Position numbers and translations under genes: made by a program. The notes under the pieces were generated by a model that was not told the DNA's origin, ran no database searches, and was given only the letters and a program-made list of their open reading frames with translations. This document shows, piece after piece, positions 1 to 7,976 of a DNA stretch of 64,000 nt. This stretch comes from Flavobacterium fryxellicola (GTDB taxonomy: Bacteria; Bacteroidota; Bacteroidia; Flavobacteriales; Flavobacteriaceae). The stretch covers positions 62,001 through 126,000 of the forward strand of contig NZ_FRDK01000006.1 of assembly GCF_900143245.1 (NCBI RefSeq), given 5' to 3'. Numbering within the stretch: the first letter of the stretch is position 1; the number at the start of each line of letters is the position of its first letter.

Positions 1-17
1 TTTTATATTTTTATTGG

Positions 18-794
18 TTATATGAAAAAAGAACGAACCCATTCATCGTCACTTTTTTCTAATTCATCGTAAGTTCCTTCGGCATGTATGATACCGTCTT
101 TTAAAATCATCAGTCGGTCGCTGGTGTGTTTTGCACAGGCCATATCATGGGTTATGATGATAGATGAAGTTTTATATTTTTTCTGAATTTCTAGCACCAA
201 TTCACTAATTTCTCTCGAAGTGATTGTGTCGAGTCCTGTTGTAGGCTCATCGTACAATATAATTTCAGGTTTTAAAATTAGTGTTCTTGCCAGACCAATT
301 CTTTTACGCATACCTCCAGATAATTCTGAGGGCATTTTATCAATAGCTTCACTCAAACCGACACTTTCTAGAATTTCCTTAATTTGATTTTCAACTTCTT
401 CTGCTGTTAAATCTTTAGCATGTCGCTTTAAAGTAAATCCAAGATTCTCACGAACACTCATAGAATCATATAAGGCAGCGTTTTGAAATAAAAATCCAAT
501 TCGAACTCTTATTTTGTTAAGCTCCGAATTATCCATCTTCGTAATGTCAGATCCAAACACTTTGATTTCTCCTTTGTCAATACCCATCAATCCAACGATA
601 CATTTTATCGTAATTGATTTTCCAGAGCCAGATTTTCCTAAAATAACAAGGTTTTCACCTTTCTTTACGGTAAGATTAACACCTTTTAAAACCTCATTTG
701 TACCAAAGGATTTATACAATTCTTTTATTTCTATTACTGGCTCGTTCACCGTTGAAATAGGGTTAAGTTCCACGTTTGTTTTTTCTTGTGTCAT
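18..794 (-). CDS. mlaF: ABC transporter ATP-binding protein, MlaF type
   Basis: Cytoplasmic ATPase of an Mla-type importer/exporter that moves phospholipid between the two membranes of the Gram-negative envelope. The 258-residue protein has Walker A (GKSGSGKS, about residue 53), the ABC signature LSGGM (about 158) and Walker B followed by the D-loop (ILYDEPTTGLD, about 180). It lies one base downstream of the MlaE-type permease, so the two form an operon. A substrate-binding MCE (MlaD-like) gene would be expected next, beyond the left edge of the window. Family assignment is firm; the transported lipid is inferred from the family. Confidence 0.93.
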   Translation of the reverse strand: MTQEKTNVELNPISTVNEPVIEIKELYKSFGTNEVLKGVNLTVKKGENLVILGKSGSGKSITIKCIVGLMGIDKGEIKVFGSDITKMDNSELNKIRVRIGFLFQNAALYDSMSVRENLGFTLKRHAKDLTAEEVENQIKEILESVGLSEAIDKMPSELSGGMRKRIGLARTLILKPEIILYDEPTTGLDTITSREISELVLEIQKKYKTSSIIITHDMACAKHTSDRLMILKDGIIHAEGTYDELEKSDDEWVRSFFI

Positions 795-795
795 T

Positions 796-1587
796 TTAGA
801 AAAATAAATCGGTTATTTGAACGGCCAACATGTCTATAATGAAGATGGTCAATGAAGCAGTCACCACCGCAGAGTTAGCAGCTTTACCAACGCTCTCTGT
901 TCCATTAGCGGCATTAAAACCTTTATAACATCCTATCATACCAATAAAAAAACCAAAGAAAAAAGTTTTTATCGTTGCCGGAAAAATATCTAAAAAGGTA
1001 ATTGATTCTAATACTTGAGCTAAATACCGATGAAAATTCACGTCGCTATGAATGTTAATTCCAATATATCCACCGATAACACCTATACCATCTGCATAAA
1101 TTACTAGTAAGGGAATCATCAAGGTCGTAGCCAAAATTCTGGTAACAACTAAATATTTATAAGGGTTGATAGCTGAAACCTCCATGGCATCAATTTGTTC
1201 AGTTACTTTCATGGATCCTAATTCGGCACCAATACCAGAGGAAACTTTACCTGCACAAATCAAAGCAGTTATTACTGGCGCTATTTCTCTAATTAGTGAT
1301 AGTGCTACCATACTCGGTAACCAAGATTCTGCACCAAACTTCGCTAGAGTTGGTCTTGATTGTAATGTAAGCACTAATCCCATTATGAAACCGGTGATGG
1401 TTACTAAAGGCAATGATTTATAGCCTATCACATAACACTGTTTGATGAATTCCTTCATCTCATAAGGAGGCTTAAATACTTCTTTAAAAAAACGCAAAGC
1501 AAATAATGTAACAGTACCTACATTATTAAATGTTTCTTTTAAATAGCTAATTATACTTTCTTTTTTTGCTATTAGTGTATTACTCAT
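796..1587 (-). CDS. mlaE: MlaE/YrbE-family ABC permease
   Basis: Inner-membrane permease subunit of the same Mla-type lipid transporter. The 263-residue protein has about five hydrophobic helices and the family core around EIAPVITALICAGKVSSG and GAELGSMKVTEQIDAMEV, the conserved cytoplasmic coupling region of MlaE. Length is normal. It starts at an ATG that overlaps the stop of a doubtful upstream ORF by four bases and ends one base before the ATPase gene. Confidence in the family is high. Confidence 0.93.
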   Translation of the reverse strand: MSNTLIAKKESIISYLKETFNNVGTVTLFALRFFKEVFKPPYEMKEFIKQCYVIGYKSLPLVTITGFIMGLVLTLQSRPTLAKFGAESWLPSMVALSLIREIAPVITALICAGKVSSGIGAELGSMKVTEQIDAMEVSAINPYKYLVVTRILATTLMIPLLVIYADGIGVIGGYIGINIHSDVNFHRYLAQVLESITFLDIFPATIKTFFFGFFIGMIGCYKGFNAANGTESVGKAANSAVVTASLTIFIIDMLAVQITDLFF

Positions 1588-1841
1588 GTATCGTTACTGT
1601 TTTTTTTTGGATTTTTGGGAATATTAGAATTTATGCAAGTTGTTTGGTAGGGTAGTGGATAAAAAATGACACAATTCTTTACTACTTGTTTCTTACTACT
1701 TGTACTGCAGCCTATTTTGAGAATACGGGGACTTGTAGTCTTTGTACGTATAGAATCAATAATTTTAAGTTCTTCTTTAGAAAGAGTAGGGGATTTAATA
1801 AAAAAACTTGAAAAAAAACAGATCTGCTTACAAAGGTTCAT
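1584..1841 (-). CDS. doubtful small ORF upstream of the permease
   Basis: An 85-residue reading frame whose TGA overlaps the permease ATG (ATGA), the arrangement of translationally coupled genes. The product is Lys/Ser/Thr rich with four or five cysteines, has no clear signal peptide, membrane segment or family, and I do not recognise it. The opposite strand is also open over much of it. The only support is the overlap and strand; it may be chance. Confidence 0.22.
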   Translation of the reverse strand: MNLCKQICFFSSFFIKSPTLSKEELKIIDSIRTKTTSPRILKIGCSTSSKKQVVKNCVIFYPLPYQTTCINSNIPKNPKKNSNDT

Positions 1842-1881
1842 ATTAAATCTCGCTGTCTAACGGCCTTAAATCATGCAATAG

Positions 1882-1912
1882 TTTCCTATTCAATGCAGTA
1901 AAGAATAGGAAA
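1882..1912. repeat. 10-bp perfect inverted repeat
   Basis: TTTCCTATTC and its exact complement are separated by 11 bases. Neither strand has a T-run after the stem, so it is not a standard intrinsic terminator. It lies between the PA2169-type gene and the Mla operon and could be a processing or weak termination structure. Confidence 0.4.
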
Positions 1913-1984
1913 AAAACTGCTAGTTTTAATTATTAACGCCCAAAAAGAGGTCGATTAACCGAAAATGATTATTCAATTTTCATT

Positions 1985-2440
1985 TTATGACAACATTAAA
2001 TCACCTAATTTTTTGACTTTATCATGGTGCTTTGTCAGCATAATTTGTTGTGATTTAAGCCTAATGTGCAATTCTGCAGTAAGATAATCTAGATTGTTAG
2101 ACAGCGTGTCTTTGTAACTTTTTATGGCGACAAATTCATTGTATTCTAAAGTGTTTAAAATATCTTCTCTGTTTTTTCCAGCAAGAGTTAATTTAAAATT
2201 ATTCCAAAATCTTGAAAATAGGCTATTCCGTTTTACAACATTTACTGGAACGCCGCCCATTTTTTGAACTTCTTCTACAAGTTCTAATTTGAAAACGGCA
2301 CTAGTTTCTTGGAATTCAGCGAACAAATCTTTTAAATCATGCTCCTCTGTTACTTTTTTGGCTGTTTTGTAAATCTCAATTCTTTCCGTATTGATTTCAA
2401 TAAGGTTATTTAATACTACAATTGATTTTTCTTTATTCAT
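1985..2440 (-). CDS. PA2169/DUF2383 family four-helix-bundle protein
   Basis: A 151-residue soluble, helix-rich protein of the PA2169/DUF2383 group, ferritin-like four-helix bundles often found among stress-induced genes. Visible features are the N-terminal helix with LNNLIEINTERIEIY, acidic and histidine positions in each helix, and a C-terminal helix with LTKHHDKVKKL. No signal peptide. It follows the lipoprotein gene on the same strand after 160 bases containing a long inverted repeat. Biochemical role unknown; stress association is inferred from family and neighbours (Dps, DUF892). Confidence 0.8.
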   Translation of the reverse strand: MNKEKSIVVLNNLIEINTERIEIYKTAKKVTEEHDLKDLFAEFQETSAVFKLELVEEVQKMGGVPVNVVKRNSLFSRFWNNFKLTLAGKNREDILNTLEYNEFVAIKSYKDTLSNNLDYLTAELHIRLKSQQIMLTKHHDKVKKLGDLMLS

Positions 2441-2511
2441 GACCTTAACTATTATAAATTAAACGAACATAGATAGTATCTTAACTAAGAACTACTGGTA
2501 ATAAAAAGGAG

Positions 2512-2571
2512 TACTACTCTTTTTGCTTTTTTGATAGGTCAAAAACACATCCTTGATTAAAAAGAGTAGTA
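2512..2571 (-). terminator. long inverted repeat, likely terminator of the lipoprotein gene
   Basis: A 13-bp perfect stem (TACTACTCTTTTT against its complement) encloses a 34-base loop just after the lipoprotein stop. On the minus strand it is followed by CTCCTTTTTATT, a modest T-run. The loop is long for an intrinsic terminator, so efficiency is uncertain. Confidence 0.5.
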
Positions 2572-2600
2572 ACCCTTAAGTTATAAAATCCTAGATCAAA

Positions 2601-3041
2601 CTAAAATCTGTTTGTGGACAGAATAAGTTGCATTCCAGGATATTGTACATCTGGCTGATCCTCAGCGGTAATAAATATTTTTGAAGGCTCAAATGAAGTA
2701 ACAGTTTCAAAACTAGCTTTGAGTTTTGAGGACATAAACCCACTATCACTTTTTATTTGCCCAATGTTTTTAACAAGCGCTTCTTCTGTTTCCATCCAAA
2801 CTACGTACACACTTTTTGAAGGCTGTAATCTAGTTACTTCTGCTAAATTTGTTATTTTTACTTTAATAGAATAATTTTTATTACTATCCTTTTTGACGCT
2901 TACATTTCCTTTTGCTGCAGGAACTATAGATGAGTTTTGAAAAGCCACATTTTTTCCACAAGAAGAAAATGAAACTATCAAGAGTAAAGCAGCTACCGCT
3001 AAGAACAATTTTTTAATATTTGATTTTAATTGAATTGGCAT
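2601..3041 (-). CDS. small lipoprotein of unknown function
   Basis: A 146-residue predicted lipoprotein. Basic residues KSNIKK precede a hydrophobic stretch (LFLAVAALLLIVSF) and the lipobox-like SSCG, so the cysteine near residue 28 would be acylated and the protein anchored in the envelope. The mature part looks beta-rich with no recognised motif. A copy of the shared bipartite upstream element sits about 60-95 bases before its ATG, as for Dps and three other units, which suggests shared regulation. Exact function unknown. Confidence 0.75.
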   Translation of the reverse strand: MPIQLKSNIKKLFLAVAALLLIVSFSSCGKNVAFQNSSIVPAAKGNVSVKKDSNKNYSIKVKITNLAEVTRLQPSKSVYVVWMETEEALVKNIGQIKSDSGFMSSKLKASFETVTSFEPSKIFITAEDQPDVQYPGMQLILSTNRF

Positions 3042-3099
3042 GGGTAATATTTTTAAGTTATTTTATCCTCCAAAATTAATTGAACAGAAAGCAAAATAG

Positions 3100-3137
3100 G
3101 TTATATAAATATTTTTAAATGTTATATTATTCACACG
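3100..3137 (-). promoter_or_regulatory. bipartite element copy 1 (TGTGAA ... TATAA)
   Basis: Read on the minus strand: CGTGTGAATAATATAAC, then 15 bases, then TATAAC. The 3' TATAA block ends about 60 bases before the lipoprotein start at 3041. Copies with the same spacing precede four other units at 3916, 6652, 11344 and 12363. It may be a promoter or an operator. Confidence 0.6.
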
Positions 3138-3163
3138 TAATCATGCGATAACTTCTTTTAATT

Positions 3164-3385
3164 TTATGCTTTTTTGGTAGTGCCAGTCACTAATAAAACA
3201 ACGCCTCCTACGGCGAGCACAATGCCAATTATTGGTGACCAGGCCATGGGATGATTTACTTCTTTATTAATTTCTATTGGACCTATATCCACTAATTTTT
3301 CAGTGGTTGTGAAATTGAAGCTATTGTACAATACCATTATTATTCCTATGATAATCAGGATGATTCCGATACTTTTTGTTTTCAT
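3164..3385 (-). CDS. small two-helix membrane protein
   Basis: A 73-residue membrane protein with two hydrophobic helices (SIGIILIIIGIIMVLYNSF, and IIGIVLAVGGVVLLVTG) joined by a polar loop. Basic residues at both ends suggest both termini face the cytoplasm. It lies 44 bases downstream of the 128-residue gene and is probably co-transcribed with it from the element at 3916-3953. Topology resembles small stress-linked membrane proteins of Flavobacteria. No function can be assigned. Confidence 0.72.
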   Translation of the reverse strand: MKTKSIGIILIIIGIIMVLYNSFNFTTTEKLVDIGPIEINKEVNHPMAWSPIIGIVLAVGGVVLLVTGTTKKA

Positions 3386-3429
3386 ATTGAGTACGATTTA
3401 TTTTATTTTTTTTTCAAGTGATTGCTGTG

Positions 3430-3816
3430 TTAAACGCCAGAAAAATATTGTTTGACAAAATTGTGCTGCTGATTCACAGTCATCTTATCTGTGTGTTTAA
3501 TTTCAAATTTAATTTTTAGAAAACGCTCATCTTCACTTAAGAGATCGAAGAGTTCAATTTTTGCATCAGTTGGACCAAAGAGAATGACCCTTTTGTAATC
3601 TTTTATGGTTTCTCCAATTTTTTTATAATAGTCGTATAGTTGTTTTTTTTCTTTGTCCTTCATTAATTTTACGGGCTTTAGCAAATGGCTAGTACTGTCT
3701 TTTAATGCAAATTCTGATTCAATAGTTTCAATTTCAAAATGTTTGGAAGTAAATTCCATTAAATGAGCAAAAGAATGATCCATCCAAATACCCAATTTTT
3801 TTTTAGTTGTCATCAT
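3430..3816 (-). CDS. small protein resembling bacterial eRF1/Dom34-like domain proteins
   Basis: A 128-residue soluble protein. The opening GIWMDHSFAHLMEF and the later KRVILFGPTDAKIELFDLL have the look of the small alpha/beta domain of bacterial eRF1/Dom34-like ('host attachment' or 'translational machinery') proteins, where a strand-loop-helix with G-P-x-x-A-K is typical. This is a resemblance judged by eye. First gene of a probable two-gene unit with the small membrane protein, preceded by a bipartite element. Two adjacent ATGs exist at the start; the first is used here. Confidence 0.6.
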   Translation of the reverse strand: MMTTKKKLGIWMDHSFAHLMEFTSKHFEIETIESEFALKDSTSHLLKPVKLMKDKEKKQLYDYYKKIGETIKDYKRVILFGPTDAKIELFDLLSEDERFLKIKFEIKHTDKMTVNQQHNFVKQYFSGV

Positions 3817-4129
3817 GATCAGTTTCTTGGATTATTCAATGCTACGTGGTTTAACATTAAATGATAATTAATAAATTATAATTATCTAAAGTTCAGCTAT
3901 TTGATAGCATTATTTATTATATAAATTTATGCAAAAATTATATAATTCACAGGTTTATTAGAAACCAAAAGTAAATAAAATCTAAAATTTATTAGAAATA
4001 GGCGAAAAATAAGGTGGTCGGAGCTGAATTTTAAAGCCTAAGTATAGCTTTCAACTGTAGGAATAGAGTGCAAAATGCTTTTTTATTTTCGAATTATAGT
4101 TCAAAGGATCTAAAAATAAAACAAAAAAA
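3817..4129. other. intergenic region
   Basis: Between the 128-residue gene and the terminator of the OmpA-type gene. It contains the bipartite element at 3916-3953, about 100-137 bases before the start at 3816. I see no open frame of note and no other structure. Confidence 0.6.
3916..3953 (-). promoter_or_regulatory. bipartite element copy 2 (TGTGAA ... TATAA)
   Basis: Minus strand: CCTGTGAATTATATAAT, 15 bases, TATAAT. It shares TGTGAAT and ATATAA with copy 1 at the same offsets, and the second halves also align (ATTTATATAA). It lies upstream of the eRF1-like gene and its small membrane partner. Confidence 0.6.
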
Positions 4130-4155
4130 GAGGGCTATTGTTTCCAACAGCCCTC
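4130..4155 (-). terminator. intrinsic terminator of the OmpA-type gene
   Basis: Minus-strand stem GAGGGCTGTTG / CAATAGCCCTC with one mismatch and a GAAA loop, followed by TTTTTTTG. It begins 32 bases after the stop at 4188. Confidence 0.9.
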
Positions 4156-4187
4156 AACTAACCAAACCAAAACCCAACCTAGTCTTC

Positions 4188-5573
4188 TTATTTTTCGTAA
4201 GTCATTTTCAACTCTACTCTTCTATTTTTTGCACGTCCAATAGCCGTTGCATTTGTTGCAATAGGTTTGCTTTCTCCGTATCCAACTGCTGTTACTCTTG
4301 ATCCAGAGATTCCTTTCTCCATCAAATAATTTTTAACAGATTCAGTACGTCTTTGAGATAATTCTAAATTAAAAGCATCACCACCATTACTATCTGCATG
4401 TCCTTCAATAACTAAGTTTGAAGCACCGTATTTATTAATTAGACCTACTAATTCATCTAATTGTACTAATGAACCAACTTTTAATTTGTCGCTATTGTTT
4501 TCAAAGAATATTTTACTTCCTAAATAAGTAATTCTTTCAACATCTTGTTTTGTAATTTCTGGACACCCTTTGTTTTCCATTGTTCCTTTAACAGTAGGAC
4601 AACGGTCATCCATATCAGCTACACCGTCTCCATCAGTATCAGGACAACCATTTAAACTTGCTGGACCAGCTGTATCAGGACAACGATCTAAGTCATTTGG
4701 TATTCCATCTTTGTCATTATCCATTGGACAACCTGTAGTGTCAACTTTAGTTCCTGGTTTAGTATCAGGACATTTGTCATTAATGTCAGCTACTCCATCA
4801 TTATCTGAATCAGGACAACCATTTAACATTGCAGTTCCTGCAACATCAGGACAAGTGTCTAAATAATCAGCTACGCCATCTTTATCTCTGTCTAATGGAC
4901 AACCATTTTCATCCACAACTACACCTGCTGGAGTATCAGGACACATATCTTTACGATCAGCAACACCATCATTGTCAGCATCTTTTTTCTCTCCCAAATT
5001 GAAAGTCAAACCAGCCATGTGAGAAAGGTAAGCATCTTTTTTACCATTGTCATCAACACCGTCTCTTCTATCTTTATTAGAAAAGCTGAACGTTTCTTGT
5101 AAATTAAGTGTAATTACATCGCTCAATCTAAAATTTAATCCACCACCAGCAGTAGGTAATGCATAATCAATTCTATCTTGATCAAAGTTTACATCATTAT
5201 CAAATAAAATAGCACCAACTCCTGCAAAAGCATAAGGTCTAATTAGAGATTCTGGACCTGTCATGTTAAATCTTAAATTTAATGCTACAGAATTGAAGTC
5301 GCTTTTGAAACTTCTTACTGTACCATCGTTGTAACCAATTGTTCCTTTTGAAGCTAAAAAGTTCAAATCAAAATAACGACCTAAATATCGAGAAACAGAA
5401 ATACCCCCAAAACCGTAAAATGCTTTATCAGTTTTATAAAAATTATTTCCTAAATCACCTTGATACTGTGTCACACCACTATGAAGACCAATGTTCCATT
5501 TCTTGTCCTCAGTTTGCGCTTTTGCGATAAATGTAAATGCTAAGCAGGTACATACTAATAGGATTTTTTTCAT
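4188..5573 (-). CDS. OmpA-family outer membrane protein with thrombospondin type 3 repeats
   Basis: A 461-residue outer-membrane protein that ties the outer membrane to peptidoglycan. A signal peptide (MKKILLVCTCLAFTFIAKAQ) precedes an 8-strand-type beta-barrel region (about 25-195). About five calcium-binding thrombospondin type 3 repeats (D-x-D-x-D-G-V-x-D, C-P-D-T) span 200-335. A C-terminal OmpA peptidoglycan-binding domain (about 350-458) shows VIEGHADSNGG and SQRRTESVKNYL. The architecture is common in Flavobacteriia, where such proteins are often very abundant. Followed by a strong terminator, monocistronic. Confidence 0.95.
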   Translation of the reverse strand: MKKILLVCTCLAFTFIAKAQTEDKKWNIGLHSGVTQYQGDLGNNFYKTDKAFYGFGGISVSRYLGRYFDLNFLASKGTIGYNDGTVRSFKSDFNSVALNLRFNMTGPESLIRPYAFAGVGAILFDNDVNFDQDRIDYALPTAGGGLNFRLSDVITLNLQETFSFSNKDRRDGVDDNGKKDAYLSHMAGLTFNLGEKKDADNDGVADRKDMCPDTPAGVVVDENGCPLDRDKDGVADYLDTCPDVAGTAMLNGCPDSDNDGVADINDKCPDTKPGTKVDTTGCPMDNDKDGIPNDLDRCPDTAGPASLNGCPDTDGDGVADMDDRCPTVKGTMENKGCPEITKQDVERITYLGSKIFFENNSDKLKVGSLVQLDELVGLINKYGASNLVIEGHADSNGGDAFNLELSQRRTESVKNYLMEKGISGSRVTAVGYGESKPIATNATAIGRAKNRRVELKMTYEK

Positions 5574-5892
5574 TTTATTTATGTTAAATTATTCCCTACA
5601 AAGGTCATCAACATTGCGATACTATTTGTTACAGAACTATTGTAATAATTTGTATATTTCCCACATTTATGCTGGATTACCTAGGGTTAAATAGCTATTG
5701 ATTTTCTTTCTTTTTAGACTTATTTGAATAAAATAAAACCATTTGAAAACATAATTTTCATTTAACAGCTCAGGGAGACAGTTTAGAAAAATGTTTTTAA
5801 ATGGTTTTAATTGTTTAAAAAAACGAGGTACTTAATTTTGGAAAATAGTAAAACAATAAGAAATCATAAATGTTTTTACTCCTTTTAAGATG
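5574..5892. other. intergenic region upstream of the OmpA-type gene
   Basis: Very AT-rich. On the minus strand GACCTTTG lies about 40 bases before the OmpA-type start, one mismatch from the TAnnTTTG box of Bacteroidota promoters. No open frame is supported. Confidence 0.4.
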
Positions 5893-6015
5893 TTACTGTT
5901 GAGAGTCCGTTTCTGCGATTGTTTTAATTTCTTCAACATCTTTTTTAGCGGTAATTTTACCTACCTTGCAATTACTTCTTGAAACTAAATAAACTTCTGA
6001 TGCTCTATTTTCCAT
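5893..6015 (-). CDS. 40-residue ORF directly downstream of dps
   Basis: An ATG-initiated frame of 40 codons starting 26 bases after the dps stop on the same strand. The product begins MENRASEVYLVSRSNCKVGK and continues with a charged helical tail (KKDVEEIKTIAETDSQQ). No signal or membrane segment. The amphipathic, non-repetitive composition and position suggest a real co-transcribed small protein, but I know no family for it. Conservation of the reading frame in related genomes would settle it. Confidence 0.5.
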   Translation of the reverse strand: MENRASEVYLVSRSNCKVGKITAKKDVEEIKTIAETDSQQ

Positions 6016-6041
6016 TTTATTCGTATTTTATCGTTAATAAA

Positions 6042-6515
6042 TTATTCTAAATACCTACGTAATGCCCATGCCATGGTTTCATGATCTTGCATCAAACCCG
6101 TAAGGAAATCAGCTGTTCCTGCATCTTTATTTTCATCTGCACATACATCCACATCTTTTCGCAATTGGACGATCACTGTTTCATGATCTTCTAATAATTC
6201 TTTAAGCATCTCCTTTTGCGCAGGGTATTGATTTGGAGATTCCTTGATTATCGTTAATTCCGAAAACTCTTTCATTGTTCCAATAGTCTTTCCGCCTAAT
6301 TTGCTAATTCGCTCAGCAGTTTCGTCAATTGACACTTCGAGCTGTGTATACTGACCTTCAAATAACTTATGGAGTTCCATGAAACTTTGACCGGATACGT
6401 TCCAATGAAATTTTCTTAATTTTATGTATAAAGTCATCTCATTTGCTAAAATGGCGGATAAGATTGAAATGCTATTTTTTAAATGTGCTTCTGTAATTCC
6501 AATTTGAAGTTTCAT
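6042..6515 (-). CDS. dps: Dps family DNA-binding/ferritin-like stress protein
   Basis: A 157-residue Dps protein that forms a dodecamer, oxidises Fe(II) with peroxide, stores iron and protects DNA. The inter-subunit ferroxidase residues are visible: His37 in KFHWNVSG, His49, Asp64 and Glu68 in SIDETAERI. The N-terminus is short, without a long basic DNA-binding tail, so DNA binding is uncertain. A bipartite element lies about 140-175 bases upstream. It is followed by a 40-codon ORF likely in the same transcript. Confidence 0.95.
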   Translation of the reverse strand: MKLQIGITEAHLKNSISILSAILANEMTLYIKLRKFHWNVSGQSFMELHKLFEGQYTQLEVSIDETAERISKLGGKTIGTMKEFSELTIIKESPNQYPAQKEMLKELLEDHETVIVQLRKDVDVCADENKDAGTADFLTGLMQDHETMAWALRRYLE

Positions 6516-6651
6516 ATTTTTAAGATTGTGTTGAATAATAAATGTGATTTATAAAATAATTAGCTTTTATTTCTTGTAAGAACGCTGTAACTAAGTTCTT
6601 TTTTAGGATATAAACTAGTATACAAAGATGATCGTATTCGCTTCATAAAGT

Positions 6652-6689
6652 ATTATAAAATTACAATAATATGTTACATATTTCACACT
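6652..6689 (-). promoter_or_regulatory. bipartite element copy 3, upstream of dps
   Basis: Minus strand: AGTGTGAAATATGTAAC, 15 bases, TATAAT. It is the only clear signal in the 356-base gap 6516-6871 apart from CATCTTTG near 6620, one mismatch from a TAnnTTTG box, closer to dps. That arrangement would fit an activator or operator site upstream of the actual promoter. Confidence 0.6.
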
Positions 6690-6871
6690 TTATTAAATGT
6701 AAAATATTGTTTGTCAGTACTATGAAAATTTTTTACCATATTCAATTGCGTACAAATAAATTGTAAACAGATGTTTTACCGTCCGTTACTTTTATCTTAA
6801 TGTAAAAGGAGTTTAAAAGAAATAGGGGAGAAAATAGTTAGCGGTGGTTAAGGCAATACAGGCTTAATTTG

Positions 6872-7900
6872 CTAAATAGATTTCTTGTACAGCATGTAGG
6901 AGTTCGACACTTTTACCAAAAGGACTTTGAAACGCTTTTTTTCCATAATCATTTCTGCGCCTTCAGCTCGCTTGTTTATTACCGCCGTCTTTATCGCTTC
7001 TGAAAAATCCGGTGCTCCTAGTGATTCACCACTAAAATTAATCATGCTGATCCGTCCTGAATAACAATTGAGGACTTGATAACAACAGAGGTCAATGGGA
7101 TGATCACTGGCTAATTTAGTGTACATTGCTGGATTTCTGTTGACAAATTTTATCGCAATATAACCATTACTAATTGTGGGTATCTTTTGTTTTATGATGT
7201 CTGCTTGAATAGTAACTTCTACATGGTTTGCTGAATCTGTACTATCGGCAGCTGTATTGTAATAGAATACTGTCTTTTATAAATGCATCATTTCTGGAAT
7301 AGCACCAGAGAATGATTGCCATGCCTGCATTATGAGCTTCTTCAAAGGCTTTTGCCACTTCAACAATTTGCCTATCGGATTCTTTTGAGCCAAAATAGAC
7401 CGTTGCATCAACTGCCACCGCTCCCATATTCCAGGCATCTCGTGCACATCCAAAAAATATTTGATCGTATTTATTGGGATAGGTTAGGAGCTCCTAATGA
7501 TTAATTTTTACCACAAATGGTCTTTTATGAGCCTATTTTTCTGCATAGCATGGCTAATCCGCCCATGGTTGAGGCGATAGCGTTACAGCCTCCTTCAATA
7601 GCTAATTTTACACTGTTTTCAAATTCAAAATAAATAAGATTGGGAGCAAATGAACTTCGTCCTCTATGCTCAATTCCTTGATCTATAGGTAAAATTGAAA
7701 CATAAATAGTGCCAGAAAGACGGCCATGGTTGTAGCGATGGGCTAAACTTCAAATCGTTTGCCAATTTTGATCACTATATAAAAAATTAGCATCAATATG
7801 AAACTGGTTCGATTCATGAAGTTGCTCTTTTTGGTGTTTTTTTTTCAAATATGATTTAATAAAGATCGTTTTAATCACCTACTAAAACAAGTTGCTGCGA
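6872..7900 (-). pseudogene. fbaB: decayed class I fructose-bisphosphate aldolase (FbaB/DhnA type)
   Basis: Minus-strand fragments in several frames line up along the whole of a ~350-residue archaeal-type class I aldolase. In order: LLNH and QLH (N-terminus, ~7890-7830), NHGRLSGTIYVSILPIDQG then IEHRGRSSFAPN (~7735-7640), VKLAIEGGCNAIASTMGG (~7610-7560), MGAVAVDATVYFGSKES (~7425-7375), ADIIKQK (~7200), SDHPIDLCCYQVLNCYSGR (~7110-7050) and TAVINKRAEG (~6990-6960). Frameshifts and stops (TGA near 7763, TAG near 7527) break it, and the active-site region around INH is damaged. Glycolytic aldolase activity must come from another gene. Confidence 0.9.
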
Positions 7901-7976
7901 TATATTTCTCATCGTGATTTTTGTTTAGAGGGAGTTCCTTGAAAATAATATTTTATTGGCCACAATAATCCTAAAA

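Noticed and set aside
1666..1860. 64-codon plus-strand frame antisense to the doubtful ORF upstream of the permease
   Set aside because: Hydrophobic composition is typical of an antisense shadow, no family and no promoter box; neither strand is convincing.
4590..4980. Repeats suggestive of a CRISPR-like or tandem DNA array
   Set aside because: They are the thrombospondin type 3 repeats of the OmpA-type protein in frame, with protein-level and not DNA-level regularity.
5640..5700. TGTGGGAAATATAC upstream of the OmpA-type gene as a sixth bipartite element
   Set aside because: First block has two mismatches and the downstream TATAA is not at the fixed distance.
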